Notes: generated by a model not told the origin, from the sequence alone. 55,207 nt of DNA from CAZTVF01 sp964616985 (GCA_964616985.1 CAZTVF010000022.1:1-55207); one strand, 5' to 3'. Positions 8,651-17,539 are shown, numbered from the stretch's first letter. Numbers and translations are program-made.

Positions 8651-9042
8651 GGCTTGGGTTTGTTCTCTGCTTTGCCCGAACCATCCGCCCGCGAGGAGAG
8701 GTCGGCGACCAAGCGACGGACTTCCTCCAATGCACGCCCGGAGTTGGCGATGCTCTCTGCGATTCCCCAAAGCGCAAGGCCCAGGATGACGAAAGGCAAG
8801 GCTGTCAGCAGTCCTCCACGCACCAGGAGGAGGCTCACGACGCCGATGCCTACGATCAACCCGAGGACTCGCAGGACAATCGCCAGCGTCTGGCCAGGAT
8901 AGGACGGCAGCCCCGAAAGACTTGGCACAGAGGACGGGAGCCTCTGCGGGACCACGTGGCTGCACGTATTGCAGCGGAACCTGCCATCCCCCATGGCAGT
9001 GAATTCTGACCTTCGTCCGCAGCCGGGACAGTCTGAAACCAT
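8647..9042 (-). CDS. Small zinc-ribbon membrane protein
   Basis: 131 residues. CPGCGRR at the start and CNTCSHV about 17 residues later form a four-cysteine zinc ribbon. Two adjacent hydrophobic stretches (LAIVLRVLGLIVGIGVVSLLLV and LLTALPFVILGLALWGIA) would make a membrane hairpin, and a charged helix and tail follow. It matches no family I can name. The stop overlaps the start of the LarA-like gene by four bases, which ties the two together; whether it has a role in nickel or racemase biology is unknown. Confidence 0.7.
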   Translation of the reverse strand: MVSDCPGCGRRSEFTAMGDGRFRCNTCSHVVPQRLPSSVPSLSGLPSYPGQTLAIVLRVLGLIVGIGVVSLLLVRGGLLTALPFVILGLALWGIAESIANSGRALEEVRRLVADLSSRADGSGKAENKPKP

Positions 9043-9104
9043 GTTCGTCCTTCTTATTCTAGTGTTCCTTCACGGGCTCATCGCACAAGATCAATCGTGA
9101 GCAC

Positions 9105-9911
9105 TTACGATTCTTGCGCAATGGGCAGGGTGATCACGAATCGCGTGCCCATGCCCTTTTGCGACTGGACGTGGATCATGCCCTCGTGTTCGCGGACGAT
9201 GCGGCGGGTGGTGGGCAGGCCCAGGCCGCTGCCGTGTTTCTTCGTCGAGTAGTACACCTGGAATATCTTCGGCAGGTCGGCCGGGTCGATGCCCGCCCCG
9301 GTGTCGATGACCTCGATCACGGCGTGGCTGCGATCCTGGCCGAGGCGCAGGATGAGCTCGCCGCCCTCGGGCATGGCCTGCGTGGCGTTGATCATGAGGT
9401 TCAGCAGCGCCTGCTTGATGAGGTTCTCATCGACGCGGGCGCGAACGGGCGTGTCGGGCAGCGTGGTCCGCATGACGACGCGGGCGGCCTCGGCCTGCGG
9501 GGCGAAGAAATCGGCCAGCTCGCCGACGAGGCGGCGGAGGTCCACGACGGCCAGCTGAAGCTCGTACTTTCCGGCGTAGCGGAGGAAGTCCTCGAGGATG
9601 TCGCGGAGGCGGCTGACCTCGTCCTGCACGCTGGTGAGGCGGCGCTGCCAGCGGCGGTGGGGCTCGTCCTGGTAGGCCGAGAGATCCTCGGCCAACAGGT
9701 TGAGATTGAGGTTGATGGTGGACAGGGGGTTCTTGATTTCATGGGCCAGGCCCCCGGCGAGCTGGCCGAGTTCGACCAGTTGTTCCTGCCCCTTGGCGCG
9801 GGCGGTGAGGCGGCGGGCGCTGTGCCACACGCGGCTCGACAGCCACCGCGTGCCCAGCACCCACAGCGGGCCTCCCAGCAGCACTCCCAGCAGTATCCAC
9901 ACGACGGTCAT
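9105..9911 (-). CDS. Sensor histidine kinase (NtrB-like core)
   Basis: 268 residues. One amino-terminal membrane helix (VVWILLGVLLGGPLWVLG) is followed by a short linker, a dimerisation/phosphoacceptor helix with His57 in GLAHEIKNPLS, and a HATPase domain with N box NLMINATQAM, DTGAGI, and GSGLGL. There is no recognisable sensory domain, so it must sense through its membrane part or a partner. The catalytic sequence is of the NtrB/ZraS type, which fits the NtrC-type regulator two genes downstream on the same strand, but the two racemase-operon genes lie between them and the pairing is an inference. Confidence 0.9.
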   Translation of the reverse strand: MTVVWILLGVLLGGPLWVLGTRWLSSRVWHSARRLTARAKGQEQLVELGQLAGGLAHEIKNPLSTINLNLNLLAEDLSAYQDEPHRRWQRRLTSVQDEVSRLRDILEDFLRYAGKYELQLAVVDLRRLVGELADFFAPQAEAARVVMRTTLPDTPVRARVDENLIKQALLNLMINATQAMPEGGELILRLGQDRSHAVIEVIDTGAGIDPADLPKIFQVYYSTKKHGSGLGLPTTRRIVREHEGMIHVQSQKGMGTRFVITLPIAQES

Positions 9912-10002
9912 GCCCGGTCCTTCATGGGGGCGGCGGCCACGCAGAGACGATGCGCCTCCGGCAGTCGCAGCCCAGGCCCGGCATTATAAGGAATCCGCCG
10001 GA

Positions 10003-10239
10003 TTACGCGAGGGGTTGCTGGCCTTGTTCGGCTGTGGGCTCGGCGCGATTGACGTTGCGGGCCTGGAAGCCCTTGTCGCCCTTGGCCAGCTCGTAATCGA
10101 CCACCTCGCCGTCCTTGAGCACGCGGAAACCGCTGCCCTGGATCGACGTGTAATGGACGAAGACGTCCTGGCCTTCATCGCCGACGATGAACCCGTAGCC
10201 CTTTTTCGGATCGAACCACTTCACCTTGCCGATGGGCAT
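10003..10239 (-). CDS. Cold-shock domain protein (CspA family)
   Basis: 78 residues, one OB-fold cold-shock domain. MPIGKVKWFDPKKGYGFI contains the RNP1 motif (KGYGFI) and VFVHYTSI is RNP2; both bind single-stranded nucleic acid. The tail after residue 66 is polar and Gln-rich. AAAGGGGTGA precedes ATG 10239. A single-gene unit is likely. The 290 bases on its upstream side up to pnp (10240-10529) hold no convincing gene; no cold-box leader could be confirmed. Confidence 0.93.
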   Translation of the reverse strand: MPIGKVKWFDPKKGYGFIVGDEGQDVFVHYTSIQGSGFRVLKDGEVVDYELAKGDKGFQARNVNRAEPTAEQGQQPLA

Positions 10240-10529
10240 AAATCACCCCTTTCTCCGCCGGGGCAAGCGTATCGCCGCCGGCTTCAAATGGACGTGCCCA
10301 TCCAAACGCAAACGCATCGCCAGAATGCACGAAAGCATTCCGGCTGCAGATGACCCGAAGACTGAACAGATTTGGCACAGCTGGACGCGACACCCGGCCC
10401 GGCGGGACCCTGGCGGGCCCCGCCGAGCGGGCGGAAATTGCGTTCCTGGCCCATCGCTTCGCCCGCCGGAACGGTCAGGATGACCGAGATGCCGGTTGTG
10501 GCGGCGAGGCAAACGGGCCCTTTACGGCC

Positions 10530-12632
10530 TTACTCTTTCTTTTCCGCTTCGTCACGCATGGCAGCCTTGCGTGAAAGCTTGACGCGGCCCTGGTCGTCGA
10601 TGGCGATGACCTTGACCTTCATCACGTCGCCCATCTTGACGACGTCGTCGACGTTCTTGACGTACTTTTCGTCGAGTTCGCTGACGTGGCACAGGCCGTC
10701 CTGGCCGGGGAGGATCTCGATGAACGCACCGAATTCCCGGATCGAGACAACCTTGCCTGTGTAGATTCTCCCAACCTGTACCTGCGCTGTCAAGCCTTCG
10801 ATGGCGCCAATTGCGGCCTCGGCGCCCTGGGCGTTGGTGCAGGCGACGTAGATCGTGCCATCTTCTTCGATGTCGATGGTGGCGCCGGTCTCGTCCTGAA
10901 TCTTGTTGATCATCTTGCCGCCGGGGCCGATGACCTTGCCGATGAACTCGGGGTTGATCTTGATGGTCAGCATGCGCGGGGCGTAGCGGTTGATCTCGCT
11001 GCGCGGCGCGGGGATGACCTTGAGCATCTGGTCGAGGATGTGCAGGCGGGCCTTGCGGGCGGCGGCGAAGGTCTCCACCACCTGCTTCTGCGTCATGCCG
11101 CGGGCCTTCATGTCCAGCTGGATGCCGGTGATGCCCTTGGTCGTGCCGGCGACCTTGAAGTCCATGTCGCCGTGGAAATCTTCCTCGCCGATGATGTCCG
11201 TCAGCAGGATGTAGCGGTCGCCTTCGGAGACCATGCCGATGCTGATGCCGGCCACCGGGTTGGTGATCGGAACACCGGCGTCCATCAGCGCCAGCGTCGC
11301 GCCGCACACGGTCGCCATCGACGTCGAGCCGTTGGATTCCATGATGTCGGCCACCACGCGGAGCGTGTAGGGGAACTTGTCGCGGTTGGGCAGCACGGCC
11401 TCGAGGCTCTTCTCGGCCAGGGCGCCGTGGCCGATCTCGCGGCGGCCGGGGCCGCGGATGGGGCGAAGCTCGCCCACGCTGAACGGCGGGAAGTTGTAGT
11501 GCAGCATGAAGCGCTTCTTGTACTCATCGCCCAGGCCGTCGACGATCTGCTCGTCGCGCTTGGTGCCCAGCGTGGCCGTGACCATCGCCTGCGTCTCGCC
11601 GCGGCTGAACAGCGACGAGCCGTGGGTGCGGGGCAGCACGCTCACGTCGATGCCCAGGGGGCGGACTTCGTCGATCTTTCGGCCGTCGGGGCGCTTGCCG
11701 GCGAGGATCAGTTCGCGCTGCACCTTGCCCTCGAGCTTGTACAGGGCGTACTTGACCTGCTCCTTGGAGAACTTGGGCTCTTCGACGCCTTCGGGGCACA
11801 GTTCGGCGAGCAGCTCTTCCTGGATCTTGCCCAGTTCGTCATTGCGCTCGACCTTGGCGGCGATCTGCTTGGCGGCGCGGAGGCGGGCCTCGGACTTCTT
11901 GCTCACCAGGTCCATCAGCTCCTGGGGGAACTCCTCGGCCTTGAACGTCCGCTCGACCTTCACCTGGGCGGCCAACTCGTTGATCAGGGCGACGATCTCC
12001 TGGCAGACCTTGGTGCCGATCTCGATGGACTTGGCGGCCATCTCTTCGGACACTTCCTTGCCGGAGAACTCGAGCATGTTGATCGCCTCGGCATGGGCCG
12101 TGACGATCAGTTCCAGCTCGCTGTTGTCCAGCTGCTCGGTGGTCGGGAAGATGATGAACTCGCCGTTGGCGTAGCCGATGCGGGCGGCGCCCACGGGGCC
12201 GTCGAACGGCGCGGGCGACAGCATCAGGGCCGCCGAGGAGGCGATGACCGCCAGCACATCGGGGTCATTCTGGCCGTCGGCGGACAGGACGAGGCTCTGC
12301 AGCTGGACCTCGTCCATGAAGTCTTCAGGGAACAGGGGGCGGATGGGGCGATCGATGAGGCGGCAGGTGAGGATTTCCTTGCTGGAGGGCCGGCCTTCAC
12401 GCTTGAAGAAGCCGCCCGGCACCTTGCCGGCCGCGTAGGCCATCTCGCGATAGTCGACATAGAGGGGGAAGAAGTCGACCTCCCGCTGGGGCTTGGCCGT
12501 CAGCACGGTGGAAAGGACGACGGTGTCGCCGTAGCGGACCATCACCGCGCCGTGGGCCTGCTTGGCCACCCTTCCGGTTTCGAGACTCAGAATCCTGCCG
12601 CCGATTTCGCGTTCTACTCTTACCACTGTCAT
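10530..12632 (-). CDS. pnp: Polyribonucleotide nucleotidyltransferase (PNPase)
   Basis: 700 residues, normal length. Two RNase PH domains bracket an alpha-helical domain; a KH domain (KINPEFIGKVIGPGGKMINKI) and an S1 domain (VGRIYTGKVVSIREFGAFIEILPGQDGLCHVSEL) follow near the end. It degrades RNA 3' to 5' by phosphorolysis and normally joins the degradosome. FSRGETQAMVTATLG and GHGALAEKSLE of the catalytic core are intact. ATG 12632 is preceded by AGAGGAAGAG; an upstream in-frame ATG (12674) lacks family sequence. It follows rpsO on the same strand, the classic rpsO-pnp order, with a 214-base gap. Confidence 0.98.
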   Translation of the reverse strand: MTVVRVEREIGGRILSLETGRVAKQAHGAVMVRYGDTVVLSTVLTAKPQREVDFFPLYVDYREMAYAAGKVPGGFFKREGRPSSKEILTCRLIDRPIRPLFPEDFMDEVQLQSLVLSADGQNDPDVLAVIASSAALMLSPAPFDGPVGAARIGYANGEFIIFPTTEQLDNSELELIVTAHAEAINMLEFSGKEVSEEMAAKSIEIGTKVCQEIVALINELAAQVKVERTFKAEEFPQELMDLVSKKSEARLRAAKQIAAKVERNDELGKIQEELLAELCPEGVEEPKFSKEQVKYALYKLEGKVQRELILAGKRPDGRKIDEVRPLGIDVSVLPRTHGSSLFSRGETQAMVTATLGTKRDEQIVDGLGDEYKKRFMLHYNFPPFSVGELRPIRGPGRREIGHGALAEKSLEAVLPNRDKFPYTLRVVADIMESNGSTSMATVCGATLALMDAGVPITNPVAGISIGMVSEGDRYILLTDIIGEEDFHGDMDFKVAGTTKGITGIQLDMKARGMTQKQVVETFAAARKARLHILDQMLKVIPAPRSEINRYAPRMLTIKINPEFIGKVIGPGGKMINKIQDETGATIDIEEDGTIYVACTNAQGAEAAIGAIEGLTAQVQVGRIYTGKVVSIREFGAFIEILPGQDGLCHVSELDEKYVKNVDDVVKMGDVMKVKVIAIDDQGRVKLSRKAAMRDEAEKKE

Positions 12633-12846
12633 AGCACTCTTCCTCTTCCTCTTGCTCTGGCCTCGGCGCAGCACGCGCTGCGCTGGGGCCGGTTCCTATA
12701 TACCATCCAACTGTTGTATTTAGCGGAGTAAATATGATACGACACGCCTCGGCGATGCCGGAAACGGGGGAGGGCGCCGGAACGTAAGGCCGCGATGGGC
12801 GGGGCGCACTCGGCGAGGCCGGCAAAACCGGGACGGCCGCGTGCGA

Positions 12847-13110
12847 CTACTTGCGCAGGCCCAGTTTGGCGATAATCTGCTTGTAGCGGTCGACCTGGTT
12901 GCCCGACAGGTACTTCAGCAGGCTATTGCGCTTGCCGACCATCATCAACAGGCCCCGGCGGGAGGCGTGATCCTTCTTGTGGGACTGCAGATGCTCGGAG
13001 AGGTGGTTGATCCGCGCCGTCAGCAGTGCAATCTGCACTTCGGCCGAACCGGTGTCACCTTCGTGGCGTTGATGATCTTTGACGAGTTGTTTCTTTGCCT
13101 CTGTGGTCAC
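12847..13110 (-). CDS. rpsO: Ribosomal protein S15
   Basis: 87 residues, full length. GDTGSAEVQIALLTARINHLSEHL and the HKKDHASRRGLLMMVGKRNSLLKYL region are diagnostic of S15, which binds 16S rRNA in the small-subunit platform. The start codon is GTG at 13110 (GTG ACC ACA GAG GCA), with only a weak Shine-Dalgarno; S15 mRNAs are often translationally self-regulated in other bacteria, but no leader pseudoknot was established here. pnp lies downstream. Confidence 0.98.
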   Translation of the reverse strand: MTTEAKKQLVKDHQRHEGDTGSAEVQIALLTARINHLSEHLQSHKKDHASRRGLLMMVGKRNSLLKYLSGNQVDRYKQIIAKLGLRK

Positions 13111-13229
13111 GCTTCACTACCCTGCTTTTTCCGCCCTTCCTGCAGCCACAAGCCACGTGGGGGGCAGAACTTTTCGTTAAACCTTGATTCGCCGCAACAC
13201 TCTAGTCGACAGCGCCGCGGGACGCAAGG

Positions 13230-13619
13230 CTAATTTGCGGTCAAAAGTTTGGTCGCCGCCTCGATCAGCTTCTCCATCCGGAAGGGCTTGTTGAGGTAGA
13301 CATCCACTCCGAGGCTCTCGGCGTAGACCTTGTGGCGGCTGCCGAGGTTGCCGGTGATCATGATGACGCGAGGCGGGTCGGTGCGCTTCTTACCTCGCTT
13401 GACCTCCGACATGACCAGGAACCCGCTTCGCTTGGGCAGCATCTGGTCCAGCACCACCAGGTCGGGAGTCCGCTGGGCCACCTGCGCCACCGCGTCGTTG
13501 CCGTCCGTGGCCGTGAGGATCTCGGGACCCAGGTCCGACAGCGCCGCCTGCATGGCCGCCAGAATGTCCCTGTCGTCGTCGACCAAGAGAATAGTCTTGC
13601 CGGTGAATTCACCCGCCAT
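13230..13619 (-). CDS. Single-domain response regulator
   Basis: 129 residues, receiver domain only (CheY-like). LLVDDDRD gives the acidic pocket, Asp58 in VVLDQMLP is the phosphoacceptor, Thr89 in MITG the switch residue, and Lys111 in NKPF the conserved lysine. There is no output domain, so it must act by protein contact or as a phosphorelay step. ATG 13619 has GGAG about 8 bases upstream. It has no kinase next to it; a 620-base repeat-rich gap separates it from the release-factor-like gene. Confidence 0.92.
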   Translation of the reverse strand: MAGEFTGKTILLVDDDRDILAAMQAALSDLGPEILTATDGNDAVAQVAQRTPDLVVLDQMLPKRSGFLVMSEVKRGKKRTDPPRVIMITGNLGSRHKVYAESLGVDVYLNKPFRMEKLIEAATKLLTAN

Positions 13620-13848
13620 CGGAATGCTCCTTCCCGCCTGGTTACTGATTACAACGACTGCAATGTTAGACTTCTTCAATGGTTGCGTCAAGGCTTTCTG
13701 TGAAGACTGGCGGCGGGGAAACGAAACAAAGAGAGCGGGATTAAGGATGATTTGAAGGATCAGGGGATTGGATGGAGGGAGCGAGCGGCGAAACATGCCG
13801 AGCATTTGGGCCGAGTTCGACGGGCCATCCCTGCCGCAGAGCGGCTCA

Positions 13849-14163
13849 ATAGCTCCAGCCTCGGGTTGGTCGCGCAGCGGCCTACCCGTAGGGGCCGGGA
13901 CGTTCAACCGCGTAGCGGTTGGTTAATCGTTTGACGTGACAGCGGCTCGATGTTAACCAACCGCTCCGCGGTTGCGACGTGCGCCATGCGGGCCCTGACC
14001 ACGGGTAGCTCGCTTCGCTCGCAACCCGAGGCTACGCTATTTCAACCGCTCCGCGGTTGCGGCCATGCGGCACGCGGGCCGGGGCCACGGGTAGGTCGCT
14101 TGCGCTCGCAACCGGAGGCTATGCTATGCAACCGCTCTGTGGTTGCGACATGCGCCACGAGGG
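13849..14163. repeat. Block of approximately 85-bp repeats, one inverted and two direct plus a part
   Basis: Unit A (13958-14041) and unit B (14043-14128) both begin CAACCGCTCCGCGGTTGC, continue through GGCCACGGGTAG or a close variant, and end GAGGCTAYGCTAT. A truncated third unit begins at 14129. At 13849-13924 the same sequence appears in inverse orientation (CCTCGGGTTG ... CAACCGCGTAGCGGTTG), so the block can fold back on itself. The stretch 13620-13848 holds nothing recognisable. No coding frame is convincing. Confidence 0.8.
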
Positions 14164-14241
14164 TAGGAATTGGGCCAAACGGGCTTCTCTCGTTCTTCCT
14201 TATCCCCTAATCCTCTGAATCCCGTAATCCCGCTCGCATTT

Positions 14242-14805
14242 TCACGCCAGCGGGTGCTGGCCGTGGGCCTTGCGGATCTGCTGGGCGACGGCGAGGAGGT
14301 GGCGGTCGCTCTGGAGCACCGTGCCCAGGTTGCTGGTGGTGATGCCCAGGTACTTCGCCGCCTCCGACAGGCGGCCCTCGAAACTCTCCAGCACGTCCAG
14401 GAGGAACGCCGCCACCGGCCAAAAGCGAAAATCCTTGCGCCCGATGGTCAGGCGTTTGTGGTCGGGGCTGGCCCCGCGGCCGCGAGGGGCGAAGATGCAT
14501 TCGGCCACCAGCGGGGGGATGGGGGCGGCGGGGTCCACGGGGCGGCGGAGCTGGCAGGCGAGGTTCATCCGCAGGCGCTTGAGGGCGAGCACGCGGTTGT
14601 CGTTCTGCGATCGCGAGTCGTCGCCATGCGCGGTGATGCCGGTGGGAATGTGGTGCAGCCTCACGGCCGAGGAGACCTTGTTGCGGTGCTGGCCGCCGGG
14701 GCCCGACGAGCGGTACGTGTGCCGTTCGCACTGCGCCAGCAGCGCCGCGTCATCGAGCGAAAGATAATCCGCGTGAGTCATGGAGGTATGATACCGTGGC
14801 GGCAT
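14242..14805 (-). CDS. RF-1 domain (GGQ) peptide release factor-like protein
   Basis: About 187 residues. SSGPGGQHRNKVSSAVRLHHIPTGI is the GGQ catalytic region that hydrolyses peptidyl-tRNA, close to residues 34-58. There is no stop-codon recognition domain, so it is a short release factor of the ArfB/prfH-like class, probably for ribosome rescue. The C-terminal half (KYLGITTSNLGTVLQSD) looks helical with a helix-turn-helix flavour, which is unlike ArfB's basic tail. Start ATG 14805 (GAGA upstream) or ATG 14781 (MTHADYLSL). It diverges from the TPR gene. Confidence 0.8.
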   Translation of the reverse strand: MPPRYHTSMTHADYLSLDDAALLAQCERHTYRSSGPGGQHRNKVSSAVRLHHIPTGITAHGDDSRSQNDNRVLALKRLRMNLACQLRRPVDPAAPIPPLVAECIFAPRGRGASPDHKRLTIGRKDFRFWPVAAFLLDVLESFEGRLSEAAKYLGITTSNLGTVLQSDRHLLAVAQQIRKAHGQHPLA

Positions 14806-14845
14806 AGAATTTTCTCGATTTGTCCTGGCGACGCCGCTGGGGGTA

Positions 14846-14874
14846 TTGTCGAATTTGGCGGGGGGTGATACAAT
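14846..14874 (+). promoter_or_regulatory. Candidate sigma-70 promoter for the TPR/dehydrogenase operon
   Basis: TTGTCG at 14846-14851, a 17-base spacer, and TACAAT at 14869-14874 give four and five matches to the two consensus boxes. It is about 85 bases before the TPR gene start, in the divergent intergenic region. Found by eye only. Confidence 0.5.
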
Positions 14875-14958
14875 ACCGCGCATCAGAAGGACTCTCGCCG
14901 GCGACGGAGGTTGCTCGCGCCGGCACACTAAAGGCCCGCTTACTCGGATAGGCAAACC

Positions 14959-16308
14959 ATGACGGAATGGATTGACGCCGAATCTCGTGTGCGTCGAGCC
15001 CACAAACTGTACGACCAGGGTCGATGGGCCGAAGCCGCCGCCGAACTGCGCGCGGCCATCGACGTCAACCCCTGCAATGCCTCGTGGCATTTCAACCTCG
15101 CCGTCACGCTGGAGGCGATGGAAGATTACGCCCGGGCGTGCGAGGCGTTCCGCGTCGCCTCCGACCTGGACCCCAAGGACGTCGAGGCCCTCAACTGCCT
15201 GGGCGTCAACATGACCCGCCTGGGCCGCTACGAGGACGCCCTCCGCTGCTTCGCCAAGATCGAGCGGATCAATCCCAACTACGAGCCTTCGTACTGCAAC
15301 CGCATCGTCACCTACACCGACATGGGCGACCACGAGAACGCCGAGCTCATGTTCTACATGGCCCGCCAGGTGAAGGCCCAGTGCCCGCTGTGCTACTACA
15401 ACATCGGCAACACCTTCTACGCGCGCGGCCTGTACCCCAAGGCCATCCAGTGCTGGGAGCAGACGCTCAAGCTCGACCCCCAGCACCCCGACGCCAACCT
15501 CCGCATCGCCGAAGGCTGCTGGGCCATGGGCGACCTTGCCCGCGCCCGCAGGCACTACGAAAACGAGATGCTCCTGCACGGCGACGACGTCGAGGTCATG
15601 CTCGACTTCGGCGAACTGCTGGTCGAACTGGGCGAACTCGGCGAGGCCCGCAAGAAATTCTGCCTCGCCCTGGACCGCTGCTACGACCACGCCGGGGCCC
15701 ACTATTGCATCGGCGAGCTGGAGCTCAAGCAGAACCGCCTGGCCGAAGCCGAAGAGGAATTCCGCCGCGTCCTGCAGCTGGAAGAGGATTTCCCCGGCGC
15801 CAGCATGCGCCTGGGCGAGGTGCTCCTCAAGGCCGGCCGCACCGACGAGGCGGTCAAGTCGTTCCTGTACGAACTGAAGCGCTGCGGCGATGACCCCGTC
15901 ATGCTGGCCGACCTGGGCCGCCTGCTGCTGGAGGCCCGCCAGGTGTACCAGGCCAACAGCGTCCTGCGCCACCTGGTGAACCTGCAGCCCGAAGACCCGC
16001 AGGCGCAGCACGACCTTGCCGTCAGCTTCTTCATGATGGACCAGTTCGAGGACGGCATCCGCCACTGCCGCAAGGCCCTCAAGCTTCGTCCCGATTATCC
16101 GCTGGCGCTGTACAACCTCGCGCTGGCGCACCTGGAGAAGGGCGAAGTGGCCCGTGCCCGCCGCTGCATCTCGCGGGCGCTGATGCTCTCGCCCGATGAC
16201 CCGCAGATCCGCAGCCTGTCCAAGCGGCTGGGGCTGTGGGGCATGTGGGTCCGCCTCCGCAGCCGCCTGGTGCCGCGTGCCATCCGGGAGCGAAAGTGGT
16301 CGGAATGA
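14959..16308 (+). CDS. Tetratricopeptide-repeat protein
   Basis: 449 residues, almost wholly made of about eleven TPR units of 34 residues, with the usual W/L-G-Y-A-F-A-P spacing (for example AHKLYDQGRWAEAAAELRAAIDVNP and LNCLGVNMTRLGRYEDALRCFAKIERINP). There is no signal peptide or membrane segment, so it is a cytoplasmic scaffold. The final 40 residues are basic (RLRSRLVPRAIRERKW). Its TGA overlaps the ATG of the dehydrogenase gene (ATGA), so both are probably made together, though the reason for the coupling is not evident. Confidence 0.9.
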   Translation: MTEWIDAESRVRRAHKLYDQGRWAEAAAELRAAIDVNPCNASWHFNLAVTLEAMEDYARACEAFRVASDLDPKDVEALNCLGVNMTRLGRYEDALRCFAKIERINPNYEPSYCNRIVTYTDMGDHENAELMFYMARQVKAQCPLCYYNIGNTFYARGLYPKAIQCWEQTLKLDPQHPDANLRIAEGCWAMGDLARARRHYENEMLLHGDDVEVMLDFGELLVELGELGEARKKFCLALDRCYDHAGAHYCIGELELKQNRLAEAEEEFRRVLQLEEDFPGASMRLGEVLLKAGRTDEAVKSFLYELKRCGDDPVMLADLGRLLLEARQVYQANSVLRHLVNLQPEDPQAQHDLAVSFFMMDQFEDGIRHCRKALKLRPDYPLALYNLALAHLEKGEVARARRCISRALMLSPDDPQIRSLSKRLGLWGMWVRLRSRLVPRAIRERKWSE

Positions 16309-17252
16309 GCGCCGCTCGCCCCGTCATCCTGGTGACCGAACCCCTCAGCGACCGCGCGCTGGCCTACCTGCGCGAGCAGGGCGAGGTCCGCCTGGGGAAC
16401 AAGGACAATGTCGGCGACTTGATCGGCGACGCCGACGCCCTCGTCGTCCGCACCTACACCCTCGTCACGCCCGACCTGCTGGACAAGGCCAGGCGGCTCA
16501 AGGTCGTCGGGCGCGCGGGCGTGGCCATCGACAACATCGACGTCGACGCCTGCCGCCGCCGTGGCATCGAAGTCGTGCACACGCCGGCGGCCAACACACT
16601 GGCGGTGGTCGATTATGTCATGGGCATGCTGGTGCTGCTCAACCGCCGCTACTGGCCGCTGAAGGGGCCCGTCTCGGCCGAGCAGTTCCACAAGGAGCGC
16701 AACCAGATGTACGGGCGTTTCCTGGCCGACGCCACGCTGGGCATCGTGGGCTGCGGGCGGATCGGCAGCCGCGTGGGCCGGGCGGCCGCCGCGCTGGGCA
16801 TGCGCGTGATGTACAACGACATCCTGGACATCAAGGTGGACTATCCCGCCGAGGCGGTCGACAAGGACACGCTCTACGCCAACAGCGACATCATCACGAT
16901 CCACACGCCCGTGACGCCGCAGACGAAGCACATGATCCGCGCCCAGACCCTCGCGCAGTTCAAGAAGGGCGCGCAGTTCATCAACGCCGCCCGCGGCCAG
17001 TGCGTGAACTATCACGACCTCGCCGACGCCATCCGCAGCGGGCAGGTCTCCGCCGCCGCCATCGACTGCCACGACCCCGAGCCGCCGCCGCCAGACTATC
17101 CGATGTACGCCGTGATGGGCGAGAACGTGATCCTCACGCCGCATATCGCCGCCCGCGTGCCCTCGGCCATGGAACGCATGTGCGACGTCGTCTACGACAT
17201 CGTCAACGTCCTCCAAGGCCGCCCCCCTCAGTACCCCGCGCAGCTCGAATAG
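16305..17252 (+). CDS. D-isomer-specific 2-hydroxyacid dehydrogenase (phosphoglycerate dehydrogenase-like)
   Basis: 315 residues, the length of the short family members without a regulatory ACT domain. The NAD-binding fingerprint is GIVGCGRIG near residues 146-154. The catalytic set is Arg230 (NAARG), Glu259 (HDPEP) and His280 (LTPHIA). It would oxidise or reduce a 2-hydroxyacid with NAD(H); 3-phosphoglycerate is possible but not shown. The start ATG 16305 overlaps the TPR stop. After the stop come a strong hairpin (17274-17314) and two tandem hairpin repeats. Confidence 0.9.
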   Translation: MSAARPVILVTEPLSDRALAYLREQGEVRLGNKDNVGDLIGDADALVVRTYTLVTPDLLDKARRLKVVGRAGVAIDNIDVDACRRRGIEVVHTPAANTLAVVDYVMGMLVLLNRRYWPLKGPVSAEQFHKERNQMYGRFLADATLGIVGCGRIGSRVGRAAAALGMRVMYNDILDIKVDYPAEAVDKDTLYANSDIITIHTPVTPQTKHMIRAQTLAQFKKGAQFINAARGQCVNYHDLADAIRSGQVSAAAIDCHDPEPPPPDYPMYAVMGENVILTPHIAARVPSAMERMCDVVYDIVNVLQGRPPQYPAQLE

Positions 17253-17273
17253 GCCGGCATGCCTCCGTCGTAG

Positions 17274-17314
17274 GGCATGCAGGTTCCGGCCCGCAGGGCC
17301 GGGTCCTGCATGCC
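17274..17314 (+). repeat. Long hairpin downstream of the dehydrogenase gene
   Basis: GGCATGCAGG and CCGGCCC pair with GGGCCGG and CCTGCATGCC around GCA, with one two-base internal loop (TT opposite GT). It lies 21 bases after the stop codon. No T-run follows, so it may stabilise or process the transcript instead of terminating it. Confidence 0.7.
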
Positions 17315-17341
17315 GAGAGAGAATGTTGACCCGTGCGAACT

Positions 17342-17436
17342 GTAAACATGCTTTTGGCCCTGCGGGTCGAAAAGCATGGCACCCAACGGCGCGTAAACAT
17401 GCTTTTGGTCCTTCGGACCTAAAAGCATGGCACCCA
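17342..17436. repeat. Two tandem 44-bp hairpin repeats with TGGCACCCA tails
   Basis: Unit 1 (17342-17385) and unit 2 (17393-17436) both read GTAAACATGCTTTTGG, a variable GC loop, then a run of A and GCATGGCACCCA. The loops differ in a base-paired way (GGCCCTGCGGGTC in one, GGTCCTTCGGACC in the other), so the stem is kept while its sequence changes. The rest of the gap up to 17539 shows only CCCATTGAC (17459-17467), which also ends the units at 30886-31017. Confidence 0.8.
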
Positions 17437-17539
17437 CACCCGGGCATCGAGTCCCCAACCCATTGACTGTTCAAGTCCCGCCCTACATCTTCCGAAGAAC
17501 CATCTGGAGGCTTGTCGTCTCCTGAAGGATAGGTGACCC

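Noticed and set aside
9990..10005. AATCCGCCGGATT as terminator of the cold-shock gene
   Set aside because: The stem has six pairs, overlaps the stop codon and has no T-run.
10686..12731. Plus-strand frame of about 680 codons opposite pnp
   Set aside because: pnp is certain on the minus strand; the plus frame is rich in Gly, Asp and His with no recognised domain.
14806..16131. Minus-strand extension of the release-factor gene across the TPR gene
   Set aside because: The TPR repeats are clear on the plus strand, and release-factor similarity begins only near 14805.
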